From Amaurobius ferox (Eukaryota; Arthropoda; Arachnida; Araneae; Amaurobiidae), in the NCBI GenBank assembly GCA_951213105.1, contig OX578145.1, positions 13,026,707-13,090,706 of the forward strand: a stretch of DNA of 64,000 nt. Reading direction: 5' to 3'. The position numbers and the translations under genes are program-made. Under the pieces are notes generated by a model that was not told the DNA's origin, ran no database searches, and was given only the letters and a program-made list of their open reading frames with translations. Positions 44,462-55,421 of the stretch are shown here, piece after piece (position 1 is the first letter of the stretch; each line of letters begins with the position of its first letter).

Positions 44462-45304
44462 TACTTTCCTTATATACATAATATATAAGGAAAGTATTGT
44501 GACGGGGTCGAAAATTCGAATTCAAGTTTTCGACGGGAGAGCACGTTTCAAGCATCCCTGATCACGAATCAAACATTTTTAAAGTGATGTCTGTGTGTGT
44601 GTGTCAGTGAGTCTGTGGCGACGATAACTGACGAACGAATGGACCGATTCGAACAAAATTTAGTACAAAAATCACAATCCGTAAACACTGGAAGCTTATT
44701 GTTTTTATATGCAATCGAATGTTCAGAACCCCCCTAAATTTTCGAGTGAAATTTTGAAAAAATCGTCAAAAAATAAAAACCGCTAATAAAGTTACGCAAA
44801 TAGACATTTCTTATGTAATTTTTCATTAGAAAACGATTAACATAAATTTTAGAACGCTAACATGAACCGTTCTCGAGATATCGCACATTTTTGAAAAAAT
44901 TATCAAAAAATATAAAAAAGTCATATAAAATAGGAAAAAAAAATTCCTATTGAGAAACATGTTCACTTTTCATATGTAATACCATGCGATAAATTGGGTG
45001 ACATCATTCTCGTGGATCTAGCTCGTTCCATTCATGAAAAAAGATACTTTGAGTAATACTTTTGTATTTGATCGCCAATAGTCATTTATCTGCTGTAAGA
45101 ATAACTTATTTCTTCGTCCATAACGCTTGGCGAGATTTTGGCGGAATGTCGCCAACTTGGAGACTTTTTAAAATGTTGCCAAATTAACGAAAATCTCGCC
45201 AAATGGATAAAAATGACTCTAAATCAATGAAAATGACGACTCACTGACAAAAATTCAATATCTTTGAAAGAATATAAGTATCTACTATAAGAAAAACCTA
45301 TTTT
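44462..45304 (+). mobile_element. Family A unit 1 of the 44-47 kb group
   Basis: Complete body from head hairpin to AGTATCTACTATAAG; no tail, runs straight into the next unit. Confidence 0.9.
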
Positions 45305-46292
45305 TACTTCCCTTACATACATAATGTATAAGGAAAGTATTGTGACGGGGTCGAAAATTCGAATTCGAGTTTTCGACGGGAGAGCACGTTTCAAGCATCT
45401 CTGATCACGAATCAAACATTTTTGAAGTGATGTCTGTGTGTGTGTGTGCCAGTGAGTCTGTGGAGACGATAACTGACGAACGAATGCACCAATTCGAAGG
45501 AAATTTGGCACAGAAATTACAATCCGTAAACCCTGGAAGCCTATTGTTTTTATACGCAATCGAATGTGCAGAACCCTCCTAAATTTTCGAATGAAATTTT
45601 GAAAAAATCGTCAAAAAATCAAAACCGCTAATAAAGTTACGCAAATAGACCTTTCTTTTGTAACTTTTCATTAGAAAACGATTGGCACAAATTTTAGACC
45701 GCTAACATGAACCGTTCTCGAGATATTGCACATTTTTCAAAAAAATTATCAAAAAGTTATATAAAATAAAAAATAAAAATATTTCCTATTAAGAAAAATG
45801 TTCACTTTTCCTATGTTATGCCATGCGATAAATTGGGTGACATCATTCTCGTGGATCTAGCTCGTTCCATTCATGAAAAAAGATACTTTGAGTAATACTT
45901 TTGTATTTAAACGCCAATAGTCATTTATCTGCTGTAAAAATAACTTATTTCTCCGTCTATAACGCTTGGCGAGATTTTGACGACGAATTTGGCGGAATGT
46001 CGCCAACTTGGCGACATTTTTAATTGTTGCCAAATTAACAAAAATTTCGCCAAATGGATAAAAATGACGCTAAATCAATGAAAATGACGACTAATTGAAG
46101 AAAATTCAATATCATGGAAAGAATATAAGTATCTACTATAAGAATAACATTTTTTTTACTGTAAAAGTAGTAAATTCATTGCATTATATTAGGAAGTCAT
46201 GTGTTGCCCACATCAGATTTTTTTACTGTAAAAGTAGTAAATTCATTACATTATATAAGGAAAGTCATGTGTTGCCCACATCAGATTTTTTT
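45305..46292 (+). mobile_element. Family A unit 2 with duplicated tail
   Basis: Body as in unit 1. The tail ACTGTAAAAGTAGTAAATTC to CATCAGATTTTTTT occurs twice in a row, at about 46157-46224 and 46224-46292; the first has a small deletion (TTAGGAAGTC). Confidence 0.9.
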
Positions 46293-46321
46293 GGTTTTGA
46301 ATTAAAGGTATGTTGTATTTT

Positions 46322-47254
46322 TACTTTCCTTATATACATAATGTATAAGGAAAGTATTGTGACGGGGTCGAAAATTCGAAATCGAATTTTCGACGGGAGA
46401 GTACGTTTCAAGCATCCCTGATCACGAATCAAACATTTTTGAAGTGATGTCTGTGTGTGTGTGTGTGAAAATATGTGTGTGTCAGTGAGTCTGTGGAGAC
46501 GATAACTGACGAACGAATGGACCGATTCGAACCAAATTTGGTACAAAAATCACAATCTGTAAACACTGGAAGCCTATTGCTTTTATACGTAATCGAATGT
46601 TCAGAACCCCCCTAAATTTTCGAATAAAATTTTGAAAAAATCGTCAAAAAATCAAAACCACTAATAAAGTTACGCAAATAGACATTTCTTATGTAATTTC
46701 TCAATAGAAAACGATTGACATAAATTTTAGAACGCTAACATGAACCGTTCTCGAGATATTGCACATTTTTCAAAAAAATTATTTAAAAGTCATATAAAAT
46801 GAAAAAAAAATTCCTATTGAGAAACATTCTCACTTTTCATATGTAATACCATGCGATAAATTGGGTGACATTATTCTCGTGGATCTAGCTCGTTCCATTC
46901 ATGAAAAAAGATACTTTGAGTAATACTTTTGTATTTGAACGCCAATAGTCATTTATCTGCTGTAAGAACAACTTATGTCTTTGTCCATAACGCTTGGCGA
47001 GATATTGGCGACGAATTTGGCGACATGTCGCCAACTTGGCGACTTTTTGAAATGTTGCCAAATTAACGGAAATCTTGCCAAATGGATGAAAATGACGCTA
47101 AATCAATGAAAATGAAGACTCATTGTCGAAAATTCAATATCTTGGAAAGAATATTAGTATCTACTATAAGAAAAACCTATTTTTTTTACTGTAAAAGTAG
47201 TAAATTCATTACATTATATAAGGAAAGTCATGTGTTGCCCACATCAGATTTTTT
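46322..47254 (+). mobile_element. Family A unit 3 with tail
   Basis: Separate from unit 2 by about 29 bases of unrelated sequence. Has a longer microsatellite with a GTGAAAATATGTG interruption. The tail ends in CATCAGATTTTTT next to the piggyBac right end. Confidence 0.9.
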
Positions 47255-47397
47255 CTATGGCGGTCGAATAAGCCGCTGCCCGTCGTTCTAGTTAGTTCAA
47301 AATATCCGTCGTTCTAGTGTTAAATATTAAATAGAAAAGTATAAATTACGTTAAATTGACAATAAAATGTAATTTTGTTGAATATATGTTATTACAG

Positions 47398-47505
47398 TTG
47401 AAAAGCCATGAAAAGCAATATAAAGACATAAATTCCAGAACATCTGCTTCTTCCGGCAACTTTCTGAGGTTGGCTGAGGACACGGGTGAAGCTCGAGAAT
47501 GTCCG
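47398..47505 (+). CDS. Possible internal coding exon of an unidentified gene
   Basis: Acceptor TTATTACAG ends at 47397 and a strong donor GTAAGTGAAG starts at 47506. The 108 bases between are open only in phase 0, for 36 codons, containing SRTSASSGNFLRLAEDTGEA and ending RECP; both other phases hit stops at once. GC content and residue mix are more protein-like than anything nearby. I do not recognise the product. Flanks are transposon DNA, as expected for a large arachnid intron. Phase 0 at both ends fits a join to the candidate exon ending at 19612. Chance alone could give a 36-codon open frame in perhaps a few percent of AT-rich segments, so this remains a hypothesis. Confidence 0.4.
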
Positions 47506-47530
47506 GTAAGTGAAGATATTAAATACATTC

Positions 47531-48116
47531 TGTAAAGTGTTATTCTACTTCAACCCCAGATCATGACTTCTTGTATGAACTATTACAATTTACTTCACTC
47601 TAAATTAAACTTCCAACAACTTAATACCTACAGTTCGACGAAGGAATCACGACATTTAACAAATAAACAACTTTATTTACAGCTATCTTTGCTGGGAACT
47701 AAAAACACACGCACACGCACATATATATATATATAATAAATCGATATACAAATTATTTACAACACTAGCATTACAAGTTCTACCCGAGACATGACATACT
47801 AATCTACAATGAAATTCATTTACTTATCATTAAACTGACCTTCAGTCTGAACCTATGATGATCAAACTACGACACAATATATATACAAGATTGTAGGCCA
47901 TAACTCTCGATGCTTCCATGGACGATCAGAACCCACACGCGCGCGCGAACTCGGAAGAATGGAAGATACGTAATTCTAAAGTCTGCCCTTCTTAGAGATC
48001 TGGCCAATCATGAGTATGCGATTCTTCGGAATGAAAGTTGAGAAGTTTATGACATAAATTAAAATCAGGAAAAGTAGAATTAGAATAAAATGGTAATAAA
48101 TAATAGAATCCTCACA
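47531..48116 (-). mobile_element. Solo LTR with 4-bp target duplication
   Basis: Flanked by ATTC at 47527-47530 and 48117-48120. Minus-strand ends TGTGAGGATTC and CACTTTACA. On that strand a TATA-like TTGTATATATATTG near 47890 precedes a poly(A) signal (TGTAAATAAAG) near 47680, the expected order within an LTR. A CA/TA microsatellite lies at 47706-47734. No internal domain remains. Confidence 0.78.
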
Positions 48117-48120
48117 ATTC

Positions 48121-49220
48121 TAATATGACTACGGAAATTAAATTTCCACACGTTTCCATTTCCTGCATTTTAACTTTTCATTAAAATTAATATAGCAAAT
48201 AGGTGCGATATGGAACGTCACTTTTTTACGGAATCAATCTACCTGAATATGTTATGCATTTGTGAATTGATTTATTAACCTTTTTTTAAATAGTTTATTT
48301 ACCAAGAATGAATGAATTATTTTGGTATTTTACTTTCTATAGCAACATCGGCTACTATAGGATACTATAGTTTTTCTATTATGTTTTTAAGCCTATTATT
48401 ATTTATTTATTACTCCTCCAATAGCTTATTTCAGTTTCCCTATGTCAACCTATAAAATGATCCTTAACCTCTAGCTCATTTAGTTTCAGAAATTTTTTAC
48501 TGCTGGTTTTTGCCGAACATAGATGATGAGAATAGGAAGGTATGTGTTATAAAAATCGGTAATTTAATTAGAAGTATTTCTAATGTTTTTGTAAAATGAA
48601 TGCATTATCTTTCGATAAATATAAAAATACACTTATAACTATTTTACAGACTTCAAAAGAACATTAATATTTCTCTTTTTAACATCTATGCTTGTCAAAA
48701 ATCAGCTAGAGGGGGGGGGAAGGAAATTCTAAAAAATAAATGAGATAGAGGTTAGGGATTATTTTTCCTAGGTTGACATGGAAACGATGAAATGAGAGAG
48801 GATAGAAGCCAGAATATTCGAAAGAAAAAAAATACCATAAAGATAAAATAAGTATAACGACACTTACTGGTTAAATAGAATAAAACAGAATGAAATATAT
48901 TCAGATACAGAAACGATGTATAAGTGATTTATACCTTATGTTGTGCTGCTGGGACAGTGAGCTACCTAAGAGTGAGGTTTTGTGACTTTGGAGTTTGCTG
49001 AAAATTTGTGCATGTTGTTTGTGTCTGTTGTACTCGGGAATATGTTTCTCTGGTGTGTTAACCTTTATTCAAATTTTACCAGTTTCTTAACTGTGCCATT
49101 TTTATCTTATTTTCATCTTGTTGATAATCTCTTAATCTTGTGCAGTTGAAACATCTCGAAGCTATTTGTTCTTCATTCTGCTTTCTGATTCACTCCCTCG
49201 GGTGGACTGTTGATTAACAG
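48121..49220. other. No gene seen; weak foldback
   Basis: 48430-48510 and 48715-48800 are a degraded inverted pair sharing CCATGTCAACCTA or CTATGTCAACCTA and CCTAACCTCTA(T/G)CTCATT. A 9-base G run sits at 48710. Otherwise unique. Confidence 0.5.
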
Positions 49221-49282
49221 ATTATTAAAATACTCCGCACTTAGCCATGGATTTATGGCTAAGTGCGGTGTATTTTAATAAT
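49221..49282. repeat. 28-bp hairpin
   Basis: Arms 49221-49248 and 49255-49282 (ATTATTAAAATACTCCGCAC...) pair with one mismatch across a 6-base loop. Flanked loosely by TTAAC and CTTAAC. Confidence 0.88.
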
Positions 49283-49734
49283 CACTTAACTCATGAATAA
49301 TCACTTAATTTACAAAAACATAGTTTATTTATTTACAGTTGGGCAAAGTGCTGATTACCTAACGAAAAGACTTAGGGTCATCATAATATACTTGGAGTCA
49401 TCTTTACTCAGAATAACGAAAACCATTTCTATCTATCCAGCTTATTAAAATATAGTGGAAATTGAAAATAAATAAAATTTTGTAAAAGAAATAATGATGC
49501 ACGCAACATTTAATATTTAAAGCATGAAGTTATTATCAGATTGCTATTCTTGCTTGCGCCGAAAGGATATAACCTTTTCTTTCTTCTTGTGCGTCCATTT
49601 TGTCTTTTGACTTCGGATTTGTGAGTCTGTCTTGTACTGAAGGACAACTAACTTGCAATGTAACCTCGAAACAGCTGTATGCTGCTTTGTTTTATTAATG
49701 TGTGCTTAATTACTGTGGTCCACAAATAAAAATA
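49283..49734. other. No gene seen
   Basis: Unique. 49550-49720 is GC-richer and may be more of the retroelement that follows, but no homology can be shown. Confidence 0.4.
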
Positions 49735-50707
49735 GACTTTAGGTTGGAGTTTTCTCCTTTATAAATAATAAGTATAAATCTTTGACTTGAGTTGAATTAC
49801 CATTATTTATTATTATAGCTCATGAATCGTATATTTGTACATTGCATCCTTGCCGTATTAAAACTCACCATTAATTATTTGTGCGAGTTCTTAAAATATA
49901 ATTATTAATTAACATACTGCACAATTGAATTCTATAATTTTAGCTTTTAAAATAAACATTATTTATTACACATATTATGATTATGATTAAACTTACATTA
50001 CTTTTATAAACATTCTTAAGGAGGAGAACCTGCACGTGTGAGACCAGGATTCTATTTGCCCCAAAATCATTTATCGGACCTAATTGTTAATGCAAATATA
50101 CACATACCTCTGTTTGTCGTCTTGGATATTGAAAGCATTAGTGGATCTTCATTGCTGTTTGTCATGGCAACTGAAACACACTCTAATTGTCGAAAACCAC
50201 CTTCTTGACCAGCATCGCCTCTCAATCAGTTACACAATACTCTTCGACGGCCATTGCCTCAATTATATGAAGCACTCTCTTGACCATGTTGGACTGACAT
50301 TCTTATCACAACGTGCTGACAGTCATTATTAATTCGACTTCGAAATGCCATTAGTACTGGCAGTCATTTTTAATTCGACTGATTCTATTGTTGAACTTGT
50401 TCTGCTTGTTGCCACATCATTTCGCCTGAGGTCTAGATATGCCCTCCTTATCTTATTGGTTGATCCTCAGGACGATGTAGCAACACCTCTTCATTGGCCA
50501 CCTTATTCTCCAATCTGCTTGGTTTCAGCCTTGGCCGGAGATTTTTGACCCAACCACACCTGCAATTTATGTGCACTGAATTTATTGCGGTCGTGACCTC
50601 CCAGGCCAGGACAGTCGTAAACTAGCGCATACGAGTCTCCGCTTTGTTTCGTAGTTATCGTAAATTTTCGTAATATTAAAATTGCATAAATGTCTCCTGG
50701 TCCCACA
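49735..50707 (+). mobile_element. Retroelement 3' end with LTR-like terminus, copy 2
   Basis: Relative of 28250-29207. Purine tract AAGGAGGAGA at 50019-50028, LTR-like start TGCACGTGTGAGACCAGGA, end CTCCTGGTCCCACA at 50707. No pol and no target duplication found. Short open frames inside do not resemble known proteins. Confidence 0.45.
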
Positions 50708-50806
50708 AATTATGTTGTTTGTGTTTTTCCTTGCAGAAATGGTATATTTCATTTGAACATCGAATGGTTTGCTGGAAAATCGCTCTTCTGCGAGGTACTG
50801 AGAACG

Positions 50807-51535
50807 TCAACTTATATAACACAATGACAAATCAATAAATCACAAAAGTCATTTATTAAAAACATCCTTCAGACATACATACAATCTTTAAAAAAGTAAG
50901 AGCGCTTTCGGATATCATCATACCTTTCCTCAGTGGCTTTAAAATAAGAAAAATTGACAACATGCTTAAATACAATCTACTACCGGCAAGTTGAATTTGC
51001 ATATCCTAAAATTGACATTACAAATCATATTTTATGCATCCATATACCAGATTTAAAAATTACAAAATCAAGAAAACACACTGTTATAAGCCAGTTTAAA
51101 GATCAATATACAAAATTAAATTTTATAAATTAAAGGTAACTTTGTAAATAATTAATTCATAAAATTTAATTTTGTATATTGATGTTTAAACTGGCTCATG
51201 ACAGTGTGTTTTCTTGATTTTGTAATTTTTAAATCTGGTGTACGGATGCATAAAATATGATTTGTGGCAATGTCAATATGCAAAATGCAGCAAATATAGC
51301 TAGGATATGCAAATTCAGCTTGCCGGTAGCAGATTGTATTTAAGCATGTTGGCAATTTTTCTAATTTTAACGCCACTGAGAAAGAGTATGATGATACCCG
51401 AAAGCGCTCTGGCTTTTTTAAAGATTGTATGTACGTGTGAAGGATGTTTTTAATAAATAACTTTTGTGATCTACTGATTTGTCATTCTGTTATATAAGTT
51501 GATCGATTTGAAGATTTGACGTGTAGTCGCCATTA
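50807..51535. mobile_element. Inverted-copy element with 12-bp target duplication
   Basis: Exact GTACTGAGAACG at 50795-50806 and 51536-51547. Inside, the left arm 50807-51130 and right arm about 51155-51502 are inverted copies (TCAACTTATATAAC at both outer ends, TTTGTATATTGAT near the centre). The right arm has a 27-base insertion near 51279 and an extra 33 bases before the duplication. Both arms end outward with GCGCTTTCGG(A/G) and CAGTGGC phrases. Long target duplication plus inverted truncated copies resembles Penelope-like retroelement insertions, but no reverse transcriptase is present. Confidence 0.8.
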
Positions 51536-51547
51536 GTACTGAGAACG

Positions 51548-51926
51548 CGGATGGCTCAAGATATATTTCTCTATTTTCAGTTTCATGCGTTGATTTGAAT
51601 AATCGGTCAGCTGAGATTTTCAAAATCCTGCGGTTAGTCTTGTTTTATGCTTGTTTGCTATTCAATCCGCTACTGAACTTTTTTTCTTTGCATCACAATT
51701 TCTTTGTCTTTTCTATTGACACATTTAGAGCCATTTGCTTTCATCTAAAAATTTTTACCCTATGTTCCCCATTAAAAGCCCAATTATACACCCATTAAAA
51801 TCTTTACAAAATTGTACCTGTTTAAATGTACAATTTGGAAATTAATAGCTTTATTGTAGTTTGGCTAGAATAACGCTACTCTGTACTGTTCTGATTTGTT
51901 ATTTTAGAACCTTCCTAAATATTTAT
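51548..51926. other. No gene seen
   Basis: AT-rich unique sequence; the frame at 51595-51798 is unrecognised. Confidence 0.5.
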
Positions 51927-52712
51927 AAAAATCTGATGTGGACAGCAGACGACTCAAATTCATTTTCTTATTTTTATTTTTATTTATTTTGTAATGTATA
52001 GGGAAAGTATTGGAGTCGCGTCGAAAATCTGAATTCGAGTTTTCGACGGATCTACACATTTCGGGACCTCTAGAACACGAAAAAACTATTTTTAGCGTGA
52101 TGCTTGTGTCTGTCTATCTGTGCAATGTATATATCCACTTTAACTAAAAAACTAATTGATCTAATCTCGAGCACTCTTAGAACCCCCAAAACACCAATAT
52201 TAACGTGACGTCTGCGTGCTTGTCTTTGTCTGTCTGTCCATGCAATGCATGTATCCACTCTAACTCAACCAATTGACACATTTCATAAAATTTTATAGGT
52301 AAGTCACTTGTGAATGACACTGGTGCTGATTAGATTTTTATACGATTCGGAAAATAGAACTTGCTTTTTTGCGAATTGGCCAGCAAAAGCAATATGTATG
52401 TATGCAATCGGTGTATGTATGCTCACTTTCTGAAATGGCCGAATTTCATAAAATTTGGCAGATAAATCACTTGTGGAATAGTCTGGTGCTGTTTAGATTT
52501 TGGTACGATTTGGAAAAAAAAGAATCCGCCTTTTTTGCGAAATGGTCCGTACAATTTGCCAAAATCTAAAATAAAAGATTTTGGCAAATATACCGCGTGC
52601 TTAAATATACCATTTAAATGCTTGTTTGATACGAAAATTTTGAGGGCGAAAAGAATAAAACTAAACCCATTCATTACTTTAAGGTAAACCATTCTCGAGA
52701 CATTTAATGTTT
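51927..52712 (+). mobile_element. Family B pieces: reverse tail then forward body
   Basis: 51927-51990 is a reverse-oriented B tail (AAAATCTGATGTGGACAGCA). At 51991 a forward B element starts without the left half of its head hairpin (GTAATGTATAGGGAAAGTAT) and runs to CATTCTCGAGACATTTAATG. Its tail is replaced by the family-A array. Confidence 0.75.
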
Positions 52713-53571
52713 TTACTTTCCTTATATACATAATGTATAAGGAAAGTATTGTGACGGGGGTCGAAAATTCGAATTCGAGTTTTCGACGGGAGAGCACGTT
52801 TCAAGCATCCCTGATCACGAATCGAACATTTTTGAGGTGATGTCTGTGTGTGTGTGTGTGAAAGTATGTGTGTGGGTGTCTGTGGAAACGATATCTCACG
52901 AATGAATGGAGCGATTCGAATGAAATTTGGTACAAAAATCATAATCCGTGAATACTGGAAGCCTATTGTTTTTAAACGCAATCGAATGTTCAGAATCCCC
53001 CCTAAATTTTCGAGGGTAATTTTGAAAAAATCATCAAAACATCAAAACCTTTAACAAAGTTACGCAAATAGACATTTCTTATGCAATTTTTCATTAGAAA
53101 GCGATTAACATAAATTTTAGAACGCTAGCATGAACTGTTCTCGAGATATTGCACATTTTTAAAAAAAATTATCAAAAAATTATATAAAATAAAAAAAAAT
53201 ATTTCCTATTGAGAAATATGTTTACTTTTAATATGTAATATCATGCGATAAATCTGGTGACATTATTCTCGTGGATCTAGTTCGTTCCATTCATGAGAAA
53301 GGATATTTTGAGTAATACTTTTGTATTTGAATGCCAATAAGTCATTTATCTGGTATAATATCTTATTTGTCCGTCCATAACGCTTGGCGAGATTTTGGCG
53401 ACAATTTTGGCGTAATGTCGCCAACTTGGCGACTTTTCAAATGTTGCCAAATTGACCAAAATCTCGCTAAATAGATAAAAATGACGTGAAATCAATGAAA
53501 CTGACGAACTAATTGAAGGAAATTCAATATCTTTGAAAGAATATAAGTATCTACTATAAGAATAACATTTT
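52713..53571 (+). mobile_element. Family A array, unit 1
   Basis: Intact head hairpin, microsatellite with GTGAAAGTATG interruption, body to AGTATCTACTATAAG. Inserted in the 3' part of a family-B element. Joins unit 2 without a tail. Confidence 0.9.
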
Positions 53572-54467
53572 TACTTTCCTTATATACATAATGTATAAGG
53601 AAAGTATTGTAACGGGGTCGAAAATTCGAATTCGAGTTTTCGACGGAAGAGCACGTTTCAAGCATCCCTGATCACGAATCAAACATTTTTGAAGTGGTGT
53701 GTGTGAAAGTATGTGTGTGTGTGTGTGTGTGTGTCAGTGGGTCTGTGGAGACGATAACTGACGAACGAATGGACCGATTCGAACGAAATTTGGTACAAAA
53801 ATCACAATCCATAAACACTGGAAGCCTATTGTTTTTAAACCTAATCGAATGTTCAGAACTCGCCTAAATTTTCGAGTGAAATTTTGAAAAAATCGTCAAA
53901 AAATCAAAACCGCTAATAAAGTTACGCAAATAGACATTTCTTATGCAATTTTTCATTAGAAAACGATTAACATAAAATTTAGAACGCTAACATGAACCGT
54001 TCTCGAGATATTTAACATTTTTCAAGAAAATTATCAAAAAGTCATATAAAATAAAAAAAAATATATTTCCTATTGAGAAACATGTTCACTTTTCATATGT
54101 AATACCATGCGATAAAATGGGTTACATCATTCTCGTGGACATCATTCGTGGTGACATCATTCTCGTAGGTGACATCTAGCTCGTTCCATTCATGAGAAAA
54201 TATACTTCGAGTAATACTTTTGTATATGAACGCCAATATTTATCTGTTATAAGAATGACTTATTTCTCCGTCAGTAAAGCTTGGCGAGATTTTGGCGACG
54301 AATTTGGCAGATTGTCGCCAACTTGGCGACTTTTTGAAATGTTGCCAAATTAACGAAAATCTCGCCAAATGGATTAAAATGACGCTAAATCAATGAAAAT
54401 GACGACTAATTGTCGAAAATTCAATATCTTGGAAAGAATATAAGTATCCACTATAAGAAAAACCTAT
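53572..54467 (+). mobile_element. Family A array, unit 2
   Basis: As unit 1, with a local triplication of GACATCATTC(T)CGT phrases at 54122-54175. Confidence 0.9.
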
Positions 54468-54598
54468 TACTTTCCTTATTAAATTTTTGAATTTATATTT
54501 GAAAGTATTGTGACGGGGTCGAAAATTCGAATTCGAGTTTTCGACGGGAGAGCACGTTTCAAGCATCCCTGATCACGAATCAAACATTTTTGGAGTGA

Positions 54599-54636
<38 letters not shown>

Positions 54637-55421
54637 TATGTGTGTATGTGTGTGTGTCAGTGAGTCTGTGGAGACGATAACTGACGAACGAATGGACCGA
54701 TTCAAACCAAATTTGGTACAAAAATCACAATCCGTAAACACTGGAAGCCTATTGTTTTTATACGTAATCGAATGTTCAGAACCCCCCTAAATTTTCGAAT
54801 GAAATTTTGAAAAAATCGTCAAAAAATCAAAACCGCTAATAAAGTTACGCAAATAGACATTTCTTATGTAATTTTTCATTAGAAAACGATTGCCATAAAT
54901 TTTTGAAGGCTAACATGAACCGTTCTCGAGATATTGTGCATTTTTCAAAAAAATTATGAAAAAGTCACATAAAAAAAAATTCCTATTGAGAAACATGTTC
55001 ACTTTTCATATGTAATACCATGCGATAAATTGAGTGACATCATTCTCGTGGATCTAGCTCGTTCCATTCATGAAAAAATATACTTTGAATAATACTTTTG
55101 TATTTGAACGCCAATAGTCATTTATCTGCTGTAAGAATAACTTTTTTCTTAGTGCATAACTCTTGGCGAGATTTTGGCGACGAATTTGGCGGAATGTCGC
55201 CAACTTGGCGACTTTTTGAAATGTTGCCAAATTAACGTAAATTTCGTCAAATGGATAAAAATGACGCCAAATCAATGAAAATGACAACTAATTGTCGAAA
55301 ATTCAATATCTTGGAAAGAATATTAGTATCTACTATAAGAAAAACCTATTTTTTTACTGTAAAAGTAGTAAATTCATTACATTATATAAGGAAAGTCATG
55401 TGTTGCCCACATCAGATTTTT
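54468..55421 (+). mobile_element. Family A array, unit 3 with tail
   Basis: The right arm of its head hairpin is replaced by AAATTTTTGAATTTATATT, so it no longer folds. It carries the longest GT tract (54605-54632) and the only tail of the array, ending CATCAGATTTT at 55421. Confidence 0.9.

Larger units (their letters stand above)
43674..47323 (+). mobile_element. Gutted piggyBac element with TTAA ends and nested repeats
   Basis: TTAA at 43674-43677 and 47320-47323. Inward from the left: CGCTAAAACGACGGAAGCGG; inward from the right (reverse): CACTAGAACGACGGATATTT. The right terminus repeats CTAGAACGACGGGCAGCGG about 30 bases further in. It holds transposase front and cysteine-rich tail remnants at 44047-44443, with the catalytic core missing. 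44462-47254 is three later family-A copies, so the original element was only about 0.86 kb. Confidence 0.88.

Noticed and set aside
44156..44561. Separate genes in two further frames over the piggyBac remnant
   Set aside because: Only the first 95-codon frame and the cysteine-rich segment show family resemblance; the rest is out-of-frame translation.
48430..48800. Foldback element
   Set aside because: The inverted pair is real but too degraded to set borders, so it is only mentioned in the region note.
51152..51376. 74-codon reverse frame in the inverted element
   Set aside because: The other arm has a similar frame, but no known domain is recognisable; kept as repeat sequence only.
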